From NCBI GenBank assembly GCA_033032175.1, contig CM065304.1:3534001-3598000 (forward strand): DNA of 64,000 nt, given 5' to 3'. This stretch comes from Saturnia japonica (lineage: Eukaryota > Arthropoda > Insecta > Lepidoptera > Saturniidae). Each line of letters begins with the position of its first letter. Position 1 is the first letter of the stretch. The translations under genes and the position numbers were made by a program. The notes beneath the pieces are model-generated. The model saw only the letters and a list, made by a program, of their open reading frames with translations. It was not told where the DNA came from and searched no databases. Shown piece after piece: positions 11,150-23,100 of this stretch.

Positions 11150-12382
11150 TTAGGCAATACAAATGAAATTAGCGTTTTATCGTACTGACCACTTTGATCT
11201 GAAATATCTCCTCTTTGGTTAAGAATTCCAAATTCATTTAGCTGGTACATTTGAGTTTTGAAAGCAGTCATTCATTTGTCTTTTCCTCATTATTTTTTTC
11301 TTTGTCGTCGCTTATTACCGTACAATGGAAAACATGAAATATCGGTATATTTACGAGTACGAGTTCTACCGTGGTACCAGTGATGCAGAAACAGCTCGAA
11401 GGATTAATGATGTGTACAGCGCTGGTGTCTCAAAAGAAAGCACGGTAAGTTGTTTGTTTCAACGTTTTCGTTCTGGAAATTTCGACTTTCAGAAACAACC
11501 CCGAGGACGGCCGGAGACCAAAGTGGAAAATGAAGAATTAAAGGCTATTGTGGAAGCGGATCCATCACAAAGCACTTCAGAAATAGCTGCAGGCTTCGGG
11601 GTAAGTGATAAAACTGTATTAATCCACTTGAAGCAAATCGGGAAAGTAAAAAACTTGAACGATGGGTACCTCATGAATTGAGTGAATCGAACTTGCAAAC
11701 ACGCGTCGACTGCTGTGTTACTTTGCTCAACCGACACAATAATGAAGGGATTACTTGTGATGAAAAGTGGATACTGTACGATAATCGAAAGCGCTCGTCG
11801 CAATGTCTGAACCCTGAAGACCCAGCCAAATTCTGCCCTAAACGAAAATTGACTCAGAAAAAGTTACTTGTGAGTGTTTGGTGGACTGGCGCCGGTGTCG
11901 TTCACTACAGCTTTCTAAAATCTGGCCAAACGATTACGGTAGATATCTATTGAAGAACTGGCTGCTAAACAACCGAGATTGGTCAATCGCTCTAGGCCAC
12001 TGCTGCTTCACGACAACGCAAGACCACACACTGCACAACAAACAACCACTAAGTTAGATGAGCTACAATTGGAATGTCTGCAACATCCACCGTACTCCCC
12101 GGACCTTGCTCCAACAGATTACACCATTTTTCCAGAATTTGGGCAACTTCTTACAAGGAAAAAAATTCAACTCCGATGCGGCAGTCCCAACCGCCTTCAA
12201 AGAGTTTATTGATTCTCGCCCCCATTCTTTTTTTCGTAAAGGGATCAATGAACAACCTATGAGATGGCAAAAGTGCATAGATAACAATGGTGCATACTTT
12301 GATTTATTAAATATATTTTACAAAAAAAATTGACTTTATATTCCACCCGTACAAAACGCCAATTTCATATGTAAGGACCTAT
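11150..12382 (+). mobile_element. mariner transposon with TIRs and TA duplication
   Basis: About 1.23 kb, flanked by TA (11148-11149 and 12383-12384). The left end (TTAGGCAATACAAATGAAAT) and the reverse complement of the right end (ATAGGTCCTTACATATGAAA) are imperfect inverted repeats of about 30 bp that continue into a shared (A/G)GCGTTTT word. It encloses one degraded mariner transposase (separate entry). Diverged TIRs plus frameshifts mean an old, immobile copy. Confidence 0.85.
11325..12332 (+). pseudogene. mariner transposase, frameshifted
   Basis: DDE/D transposase of the Tc1/mariner superfamily, split over several frames. The N-terminal HTH part (11325-11681) contains RPRGRPETKV-like linker sequence (as QKQPRGRPETK) and FGVSDKTVLIHLKQIGK. 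The catalytic part continues in a second frame (about 11680-11953) with CDEKWILYDN, which carries the first Asp. A third frame (11979 on) has LLLHDNARPHTAQQ with the second Asp and YSPDLAPTDY with the third, 34-residue class. A fourth frame (from about 12110) carries the C-terminus (AFKEFIDSRP, ...RWQKCIDNNGAYFD). Small deletions lie before CDEKW and after TVDIY. The catalytic motifs are recognisable but the gene cannot make one protein. Confidence 0.85.
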
Positions 12383-13036
12383 TACTATAATAAAAGTTTT
12401 TTTTTTTAATTATTTATATAACATGCATGACAAAAATTATTTGATTGATTAGTTAACCAATAGTTTTATGATCACTTGACAATTATAGAGGTATAAATAT
12501 AGTGACAATTATCAAGTGATAATTATCAGTGAACCCTGAGCGAAACCGTATGCAGTTTTCATCCTACGCATCGATAATTATAAATACATAATATAATTGT
12601 ATTGGTCGATTAACAACAAACTTATCATTGCTATAAGCAAGGCACTTAGGCAATCAATGCGAACTCTTAAGGAGCTGAAAATAATATAACAGCGCTTATA
12701 CACTTGTTAAGATTAATAGAAATATATTATTTTATTAACAACTGCTTATGTATAATAATCTGTTACAACAATAATATTATATTTCATTATATGCTAAAGT
12801 TTAATAGTAATTATGTACTTTATTATTGCTTTCAGTTAAAAATTCTCTGTATAAAATATTTATTTTATTGAATAATGTCATTTAGTTCTCGTTGGTTGTA
12901 GTTTCAGGCATATAGTATTTTCATTCTGCTAATTATAAAAGAAGAGAAACATATTGAGCTCGAATTTTTATATAGTGTAATGAGTACTTGAAAAGACCAG
13001 ACCATACTCTCATCGCCTAGTCTTGTCACAGCATTA
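12383..13036. other. AT-rich intergenic; small imperfect hairpin
   Basis: Near 12468-12530 a TCACTTGACAATTAT stretch and a later near-complement (...ATCAAGTGATAATTATC) could form an imperfect hairpin. Otherwise nothing is recognised. Confidence 0.35.
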
Positions 13037-13283
13037 AAAACATTCATATTGTTTAATAGTGTTTATTAAAATAATGAAATTATTTCGTCTATTTGTTTTG
13101 ATATATAATTCATTTTTTCATTCAATATGGTTTAAGAATGCTTATTTGTCTTTATGCCAAATAAAACATTCATATCGTTTAATAGTGTTTATTAAAATAA
13201 TGAAATTATTTCGTGTATTCGTTTTGATATATAATTAATTTTGTCATATTTAATTGAATATGGTTTACGAATGCTTATTTGTC
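13037..13283. repeat. tandem duplication, two units of about 115-121 bp
   Basis: 13037-13150 and 13163-13283 repeat each other closely (AAAACATTCATAT... through ...GAATGCTTATTTGTC), with small indels. This is a local tandem duplication in AT-rich DNA, with no coding signal. Confidence 0.7.
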
Positions 13284-13990
13284 ATGTAATATATATATTA
13301 TAGGAAAGGATTTCTTGTATATTAACTTTTGAAACAATCCTACTACTAACAATCCTATTAGATATATTAAATAAGAAAGATCACGAGGTAAAGTTGTAAA
13401 GAAGGGTTTGCTAGATTGTGATTTTAAAATGTATACATTACGATTCTATGTGCGAAGGATATTTTATTTACTATTTTTAAAAAGGCGCTTTCAATTTTGT
13501 GCTTGTACTTTAGTGTTATTGATTAATTATAAAATTATTCACTTTATTATTAACATGATTTTTACAAATAATTTTATGAAAAGTAAAGTTTGCTCCAAAT
13601 ATATGTGCAATTAAAATCCATAACTCGGTATTAAGAGTGAACGCAGTCGGCAATACATTTATAGAATACGTTTTGCCAGAAATCTATTGCTATCGCGTTC
13701 TACCCGATCTGCCGAATACAGCGCGAGAGAGACAACCGCAACTGTTCAGACTGATAATACTTATTTAAAGTAATAATTTAGTATTCTCTTATTTGAATCG
13801 ACAATATGTTCAATACGAAATTAATATTTCAGTAAACCTATTCACTGGCCGCCTGATGTTTAAGAAATGTCTATCAAAATTTTAATTACCATGCCATTGT
13901 GTTATTTAATTTAAACCTAACATAACATATCAATAATAATTCCATTTGAAAGTTGCATTTGGTAATCTTACGTAACCGTTGTATACTAAA
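13284..13990. other. downstream flank of BLOC1S2, probable 3' UTR side
   Basis: On the minus strand this follows the BLOC1S2 stop (13993-13991) and should hold its 3' UTR. A GC-richer patch lies at about 13680-13760. No further exon is seen. Confidence 0.35.
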
Positions 13991-14130
13991 TCACTTGTCT
14001 TCTAACTCTTTGAAGCGTGCTTTCAATTGTTTCGTGTAGCTGTCCAAACGATATGCATTAGCTTCCAACTTAGTCACCTGGGTATTTATTTCATCGACTT
14101 GCTGCAAAAGAGGCTTGATCTGTTGTATAT
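13991..14130 (-). CDS. BLOC1S2: BLOC1S2 exon 4 (C-terminal helix)
   Basis: Begins after the acceptor AATTCCAG (14138-14131 on the minus strand) with two bases that complete a Tyr codon started in exon 3. It encodes residues 100-145, including IQQIKPLLQQVDEINTQV and the conserved Ala-Tyr-(Arg/Lys)-Leu-Asp motif, and stops at TGA 13993-13991. Confidence 0.9.
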
Positions 14131-17100
14131 CTGGAATTAATTACGAATAATTAATTATTTCATTGTAAAGAAAATATATTCCTTTAATTCTATTTTAAGT
14201 TTTGTAGGTTTATATGTATATTAGTATAGGCTGTATATAGTTTATCTATATCTTAAAATCTATACAATTATAAAATGTCAAAATAACAGTTTTTTACTAA
14301 ATGCATATGCCTATAATTGTTGGTGGTTCCGGCTTAGAATTGACCCCTCCATCTCTACCCGTGGATGTCGTAAGAGGCGACTAAGGGAAAAAAAGCTAGG
14401 GGATGGGCAGCAGCATCCCCCACTTAAACAACAAAATGCAATATCTGCGCTCGCCAACCCGCATGCCCAGCGTGGCGAGTATGGGCAAATCCCCCCTATG
14501 AAAACGACAAGAACGACCAGGCCCCCAGTCCCCGGCGGCCCCGCTATTCTTAGTTTCGGAAGCGGCTATGGTAACGGCGGGGCAGGGGGTGCTAAGATTC
14601 CCCGGAAGAGTTCCAGCTACCGACCCCCACGACAACTGGCCCTGGCAACATATAATAATCGCACTTTGAGGACTGACGAGAAGATTGTCGAGCTGGAAGA
14701 GAAAATAGACAAGTTATGCTGGGATCTTATAGGATTATCAGAAGTCCGAAGAGAGGGTGAGGATACGATAATCATGAAATCCGGTAACTTGTTCTATTAC
14801 AGGGAGGGCGATCAACAGTCCCTAGGTGGTGTCGGGTTTATCGTCCGGAAGTCTCTCATTAACAACATCGTGACCATCGACAGTGTGTCGAGCAGGGTAG
14901 CGTACCTGATACTTAGAATATCCAAAAGATATTCGTTGAAGGTCATACAGGTTTACGCACCGACCTCGGCACACCCTGATGATGAAGTGGAGGTTTTGTA
15001 TGAGGACATTAGTAGGGCCATACATACCTCGAAAACCCACTTCACTGTTGTAATGGGAGACTTTAACGCAAAGCTGGGCAAAAGAGATGGTGAAGAGTTG
15101 GGAGTGGGGCAATTTGGTTATGGGCAACGGAACCCTAGGGGCCAGAGGTTGGCCGATTTTATGGAGAAAGAGGGACTCTTTATGATGAACTCTTTCTTCC
15201 AGAAGCCACCTCATAGGAAATGGACCTGGATGAGCCCCGATGGTTCCACGAAAAATGAGATAGACTTCATCATGACCACGAAGAGACAAATATTCAATGA
15301 TGTCACTGTGATCCACAGAGTGAAAACCGGCAGTGATCACCGAATGGTTAGAGGCACATTGAATATCAATCTAAAAATAGAAAGGTCTCGCCTGATGAAG
15401 TCTACGCTCCGACCCTCTAATGCTCAACTCCAAAACCCCGAGAGCTTTCAACTCGAATTGAAAAACCAATTCGATTGCCTAGATAGTTACGTCTCCGTAG
15501 ATGATATTAGTAATAGGCAGGTAGAAACTGTCCATGCGGTTGGGTCCAAGTTGTTTAAAACTCACCGTAGCAATAGGACTCAAAAGATATCAGATCAAAC
15601 CCGAAAAATCATGGCGGATCGGCGTGGTATGGCGCTGCAGTCTTCCGATGACGCTAAGTCCTATAGGCAGCTCAATAGATCTATTCATAAATCCTTGCGA
15701 CACGATGTCCGGTCTTACAATACCAAAAGTATTAAAGAGACGATAGAGCGGAATAAAGGCTCCAAAGTGTTCGCAAGGAATGCATCTATTGGGCAGAGCC
15801 AGTTGACGAAGCTGAAAATGGATGATGGCAGCGTAGCGTCCACCAAGCCGGAGGTATTAAGGGAGATCGAAAGGTTCTATGGGCAGTTATATACCTCGTC
15901 AACTAAGCCTGTTACCAGCCCGGCTAAAGATCCGAGAGCCGGGCTTACCCGACACTATAACGAAGATATCCCCGACATCACCCTGTACGAGATTAGGATG
16001 GCCCTTAAGCAGCTTAAGAACAACAAGGCGCCGGGTGATGACGGAATTACAGCAGAGCTTCTTAAAGCGGGTGGAACACCGGTACTTAAGGTCCTGCAGA
16101 AGCTCTTTAATTCCGTTATACTCGAGGGTAAAACGCCGGAAACGTGGGGCGGCAGCGTGTTGGTCCTGTTCTTTAAGAAAGGTGATAAAACCTTATTGAA
16201 AAACTATCGGCCCATCTCGTTGCTGAGCCATGTTTATAAGCTGTTTTCGAGGGTCATCACGAATTGTCTCGAGCACAAGTTTGATGACTTCCAGCCTCCC
16301 GAACAAGCCGGTTTCCGAAAAGGCTTTAGCACCGTAGACCATATCTATACGTTGCGGCAGATTATACAGAAGACTGAGGAGTATAATCTACCTTTATGCT
16401 TAGCGTTCGTGGACTACGAAAAAGCCTTTGATTCGGTCGAAACCTGGGCAGTGTTGCAGTTTCTCCAGCGGTGCCGTATTGACTATCGATATATCGAAGT
16501 GTTGAAGTGCTTGTACAACAACGCCACCATGTCGGTCCGAGTACAGGAGCAGTGCACGAAGGCAATTCCTTTGAGAAAAGGCGTTAGACAGGGAGACGTA
16601 ATATCTCCGAAACTGTTTACCGCCGCTCTAGAGGACGCCTTCAAGCTCCTGGAATGGCAAGGACTCGGCATCAATGTCAATGGCGAGTACATCACTCACC
16701 TTCGATTTGCTGAACACATCGTAGTCATGGCAGAATCGCTGGAAGATCTTGGCACAATGCTCGATGGCCTCGACAAAGTGTCTCAACAGGTGGGCCTTAA
16801 AATGAACATGGACAAGACGAAAATCATGTCGAATGTCCATGTGGTGCCCACTCCAGTATCAGTTGGGAACTCTTGTCTAGAAGTTGTTGAAGAATATGTC
16901 TACCTGGGACAAACAGTCCAGTTAGGTAGGTCCAACTTTGAAAAAGAGGTCAGTCGACGAACCCAACTCGGCTGGGCAGCGTTCGGGAAACTGCGCGACG
17001 TCTTCTCGTCCAAAATACCTCAGTGCCTCAAAACGAAAGTCTTTGACCAGTGTGTGTTGCCAGTGATGACATACGGCACAGAGACGTGGTCACTCACTGT

Positions 17101-20100
17101 GGGCCTCATAAGAAAGCTCAAGGTCGCTCAGCGAGCTATGGAGAGGGCTATGCTTGGTGTTTCTCTACGAGATCGAATCAGAAATGAGGAGATCCGTAGA
17201 CAAACTAAGGTAACCGACATAGCCAAAAGGATTAGCAAGTTGAAGTGGCAGTGGGCGGGGCACATAGTTCGGAGAACTGACGGCCGTTGGGGCAGAAAGG
17301 TTCTCGAGTGGAGACCACGCACCGGAAAGCGCAGCGTAGGACGGCTCCCCACTAGATGGAAAGACGACATAATAAAGGTCGCTGTGAGCCGTTGGGTGCA
17401 GGCCGCACAAGATCGGTCGCTCTGGAGATCTATGGGGGAGGCCTATGTTCAGCAGTAGACGTCCTGCGGCTGAAATGATGATGATGATGATGATATGAAA
17501 GAATATACGATATCTATAACAAAAAGCCCATTTTTAAGATTTTTGTCTCTGTCTGTTTGTTCTGGGTAATCTCCGAAACGATTGCACCGATTTTGACGGG
17601 ACTTTCACCGAAAGATAGCTGATTTTATAGGGAGTAACTTAGGCTACTTTTATTTTATAAAAAAATTATAGTTCCGCACAAATAAAAAACAATGGTCATG
17701 GTAAATCAATTCGGCCGCTTAAATGGCTTATGCCGAGTAAACCATAAGAGATATAGCAAATGTATGTACTTCATAATTATAGGCATTGAAAATACCTACA
17801 AAAAAAGTCCGGGAGAGTATATATCTATCTTATAAGGAACGCCCACAATAAGCATTTTTATCTTTAAAATAGCCGGGAGTGGGGCAGCTATATTCGCGCA
17901 GGCATTCTGTAGTCCACGTGAGCAAAGCCACGGGCACAGCTAGTTAATTATAAAAATAAAGAAAGGATATACAATTAAGAAATATAAAATTTTAATGTCG
18001 CTTCTTTGTTTACAGGTTTATTAATATTATTAGTTAGTGTATTTTAGTGTAAAATATTATTTAATTATTAAATTTAACCAAATAAAACTTTGTTTACAGA
18101 GCAACGCTTACAGTTTATGTGACATGTCCAAATAAATTACAATAGTCGTGTTATATATATATAAAGTCAAAGATGTAATTAATTACTTAATTGTTCTTCA
18201 ACTAAATATATAAATAAATAAAATAAATAAACCTATATACCTATAGGTGCTTGACGAAAGAACTCCCCAAGCAGAGGCGGCTTACTGTTCCAGACAAAGA
18301 GCTAAGAGATATATGGCACAGAGCAATTTTTTTGAAGATTTCTCTCTACTTGAAGCAGTCCTACTGGTGGAATATCTCCACCGTACAGATGTTCTCAGTC
18401 AAATAACCTTGTGTTGTGTTCCTACGTTGAGTAGGTTTTCCACAGCTCTTCGGAGTAGGGGCTTCAAAGTCAGCAAAACGTTAGTAATACCTAATACCCA
18501 TGGTATTACAAGTGTCCATAGGCAACTGTAGCAGCTTACGATCTGGCGGACTGTACGATTGTATGTCTCCATCGTTGTATATTTAAAAAAACTAAGTCAA
18601 CAACTGACAAATCTTTTAGCAACTATTGTTGATCTCAGAGACATTTCAACACATTGAAGAGGCATCACCACAATACTTACATAAGTTATTATATTCAACA
18701 AGATTCTTGTTAAGATTTGATGCCAAATTCCTTAGATCAGAATACTTTGTAATTGTCAGTCTGTTAAGATCCTCAAGCAGTATGCAGTGTTCCTGTTTAA
18801 AGAAAATTAAATATGTAAGAATTCATCAAACTTAAGAAACACAGTATCTTAATTTAAATTGTGGCACATTAAAGGATTAAATTTTGAAGTTCTCAATCTT
18901 AGGTTCTGCACCTAATTGGACTATTTTAGTGGACACATATGAAAAACATAAAATCACAGATGTGGGTTCACCAATCAAAATGTGACCTATCAGGAAACTG
19001 AAGATTTATTTAAAATTACAACTATAACCTATTTCAATAAATATATTTCACTCCTACTCAAAATACAGGTTCCCCAGTTTGGTAGTTTGGGCCACTTTTT
19101 TTCTTTTTTTTTTTAATCATTACCAAAATAATATAACATTTTATTTTTTGCTCTGCTGTATACTTTTCAATTTAAACTGATTCTATGATAGTTACTTTTT
19201 ATGCAACTGCTTTGTATGAGTAATGACAATATTAATTTACCAGAAAGGCAGTGCATGGTAGAAATAAAGGGTCTGGATATAAACTGGGCCGCAACGACCG
19301 CACCCGCTGGTTGGTAACAAATATCTTAATAACTCTCAATAATTGGAGCTAGCTTTATGTAATAAAGACTATATTGTAGACAATCTTATAGTGATTAAAT
19401 GAAACTCATAACAGTTCAATATTATGAAGTTTATTTTGAATAGGAGTAAGTTAAGTAAAAATTATCATTTTTTAGTAGATTTCGTAATATGTGGTACGGT
19501 ATCAAATATGAAAATTTTACACATTTTAATATTTTGTATTGTCACCATGAGCTCTTAATACAACTGTCATACGGTTTGACATGCTTTCCACCAAATTTCA
19601 GAGCCGATGCTGAGGGATATTCTCCCATTCCTCTATCAGTGCTTGTTTTTCACGAAGCGTAATTGAAGGGGAATTTCGCTGGCGTACACGTCATCCCATC
19701 ATGCTCGATGATGTTCAAGTCTAGGCTGCCTGCTGGCCACTCCATGCGTGAAATAGCGAAATCTTCAAAGTGGTCAAACACTATCCTAGCTGTGTTATGG
19801 GGACAAGCATTATCTTGCATGAAGATTGCGTTCTCGCACATATTTACTAAAAATGGGCTAACATACTCATTTAAGATTTCATTCACTTATCTTTCTGCAA
19901 TTAAAGTGTCATTTTCTATCACCACTAGCTCGGTGTAGCTTTCGGAAGATATTCCAGCCCACACAAGCATGGAGCCTTTGCTGTATGGCACTTTCTCTTC
20001 AATTTCACTTTCTTTCTCGCGCTCTCTTGGTTTTCTGTAGACTCTTTGCCTCTCATCGTGCGCGCATAGCATGAACCTCGACTCGTCTGAAAACATTACT

Positions 20101-23100
20101 CTTGGCCAGTCATCCAGAGTTCAGTTTATGTGTTCTTTAGCGTAACTCAGCCTTGAATTTCTATGGTGCCTTTTGACTTTTGGACATTTGCAGGTCTAAA
20201 TAGCTTTAAGTTTGCTTCAGCAAGACATCGCCTCACTGTACACGTGCTCAGATTGCTCCATCTATCATGTAGAAGGTGCGTTTTGTTCAACAGCCGTTTG
20301 AAATCGATTTCTTAACATTGTTGACACCATATATCGATCCTCCCTCTTCAAATCACTGGAACCCTCTTTGAACGGTTAACAGCGACACACCAGGTCTCGC
20401 TGTATAACGCTGACTGCGCCCCTCTCAAGCATTGTCAGAATTCTGGTACACTCGTCAGGGGTTAGTGGCATATTTTTAATTGAACTCATCAGAATAATGA
20501 ATTTCTGAACAAGAAATGCCATATTTATATGATAGAACAGAAACAAAAGGAACACAACATTTTTGAACTTTTTATGTAAATTTAAAAAATAATTGTTTTA
20601 CGGTTTTTATTATATGATTTTTAATACAATCACCAAAAAGAAATTAAAAGGTTTTACTTATTTTTAATGTATGATATATTTTTTTTAAATGTTTTTTTTT
20701 CGAACTGACTTTACTGTTAGCCTGATGGACCCTATCAAAAACAGAGCCGCTGATGGCTTTTACAGCTTTACTGGGCTTGGGGGCGAGCGCTTAAAGCACT
20801 CGGTATTTTTAGAACTGACTACACTGTTAGCCTGAGGTGCGCTAAAACTAGAGCTGCTGATGGGTTTTACAGCTTTACCGTGGCCTGAGGGCGAGTGCTT
20901 AAGGCACTCAGCCGCGAAAGCGTGGGCAACATGCGCACAAGGGTGCCAAAGTGGTCGGACCTCGACTTGGCCTGATACCGCGATTGCAAAGAAGCCGCAA
21001 TCTGCCTAATTCCCTATCCAATAAGAATTCAAGCTAAACTAACGCATAAATATATACACATGTCCCTGCCTCCTGGGAGGAAGGAAGGAACAAGTGTATA
21101 TGTATTTAGTGATCTGTAAACATGGTCGAAACTAACTATCGAAAAAAAAGAAAAAAAAAGTCCCTTACAGAACCTACTACCTATATGATGTGCACGTATG
21201 TATGAACATATTGTGTGTAATGATGTATGTGGGTGGGTAGCTAGTGATTGCGAGTACAGTGTCACCTGTATCGCGCGAGCGGCTGCAAGACTCAAAGTTT
21301 CCACACCGAGAGAACGGACCTAGGCTTAAGTTGTCGCAAGAGAGGGAGGACGTGACGGATGTGCGGGAGCAAAGTTAGCCACCCGTCCTCTGCGGAGAGA
21401 ACGATAGTTTCGCAGGCGTGGGCGCAAGCACGCTCTGTTTTGAGAGAGGGTGGAGTAAAACTTGTTTATTGCTTCGATTTTATCGTCCGGATCGGTAAAT
21501 AAATAAGATGTATAAAAATGCATGGTTAACTGGTAAGAAGCTATAACCAGAGTGAACTCACATAATTATATCAAATAAACATGTAGTATGGAAAATATAC
21601 ATGCAAATTTTGTGATAAATATTATGTTGGATATTTGTTGGTGTGAACATTGAAACTGTACTAATGACCTGCTTTTTGTACTATTGACCCGCACTATTGA
21701 CGGGACGCGATAGCAATATATATACTCTGTAACTGCATGCATAAGCAGGCAACCACAGAACAAAACAACATTCTCACTCGAGCTATTGAAGATTCATAGT
21801 ATGTGATCGGTACTCTGTCATATGTAATCACCCACAGTTCGCCAGGTATGTTTTTAGGTCCCATATATGCCTATTACCATTAATCGGGCACAAAGCCAAA
21901 CTCTGAGCCGTTACTGAGAATTTTATAGAAACACTCAATAACACTTTGCTAACCCTGGGAATCGAACCCAGGACCTCGAGCATAGCAGTCGCGCTTAAGA
22001 ACATTAGACTAATGGGGCAGTTTCAATGAATAATAAAAGCCATCAGGTTAATAAAAATATCTTCTAAAAAATCCACACCAAATTAATTATTGAAAACATA
22101 AAATATTAGCTTGAAAAAGGTTTTAAAATTGGTGTGGTGTGAAACCTGTCCAGATGCAATTTCTCCTTGTAAGTAGTCATTTGTCTTCTTAAAGAGCTGC
22201 GTTGCCAACCGACTTATAACTGGATCATGCGGGTCCAATACTTCGAAGCTGGAGCAGCTCACAGACATAGGTAACTCTGGAATAGTTAAGATTTAAAAAT
22301 ATATTTTAACATCTATGGGTTGTTCATGGCACTCACTGGACACTGTTGTCTAAATTAACATATGTACAAACATTGGTTGGTGTCCAGGGCACAAAAGATT
22401 GCAGATTCTGCCAAAGTGCAGACGAAACTCCAAAGCACCTCTTGTGTGATTGTGACCCACTAATACCTAAGCGTATCCGGATTCTGGGTGAGCACTGGGT
22501 AAAAGGTTCAGTTGCCTTCTGCCAAAAAAGTCCTGCATTATATTAAAGCTATAGCACTTGACGGGGAACTTTAGTAGTGTTGGGTGATCACAATAGATCT
22601 CATTGGCCTCAGTGACACAGGACTGCATAAGCCGCACAGCCACCGTTTAGAATAATAATGTGTTTTTCATAACCCATATTCTTTGTTTATATTTTATAGT
22701 CAAAATAGCTGAGCTGCTGACACACATTGCTCTGCCCTATTAGTTAGTTAATGGTATGACCACAGACCCACCTATAGGTTCCTATATATCCATAAACAAT
22801 AGTCTCAGTAAAAGAAATATATTATGTTGTTTTTACTATAAGAGCATGTGGGCAATTTAACTTACTTGATAAAAGCTATGACTTGTTTAATACTACCACT
22901 TCTGAAAACTTAAAAATAAACTAACATCTTCATTCATTCTGTAAGTTGATACTCTTCCTTTTTGTAACTTTCAACTGATCTATAATAATTTCTCATCTAT
23001 TGTTGTCATCTATTTGTGCAAACTTTTAAATGGCCTTCAGAATTACCTTCATATTATATATTTTTTGTTTTAGCTGTAAGTTTTCCCTGTTAGAAGCTAT

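Larger units (their letters stand above)
14259..17943 (+). mobile_element. Helitron family A, split by an RTE LINE
   Basis: The 5' terminus TCTATACAATTA (14259) follows an A, and the 3' terminus CTAG (17940-17943) is followed by T. Helitron sequence runs 14259-14309 and resumes at 17493 up to the end. Between them sits an RTE LINE (14310-17492) flanked by ATATG on both sides. The short 5' piece has a small internal deletion relative to the copy at 60284. It lies inside intron 3 of BLOC1S2, in the opposite orientation to the gene. Confidence 0.85.

Noticed and set aside
14822..15340. 172-codon open frame on the minus strand inside the RTE ORF
   Set aside because: Shadow of the 986-codon RTE frame; no motifs of its own.
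21945..22015. tRNA gene
   Set aside because: A good B box, but no proper A box or cloverleaf, and it continues into a SINE body, so it is a tRNA-derived SINE head.
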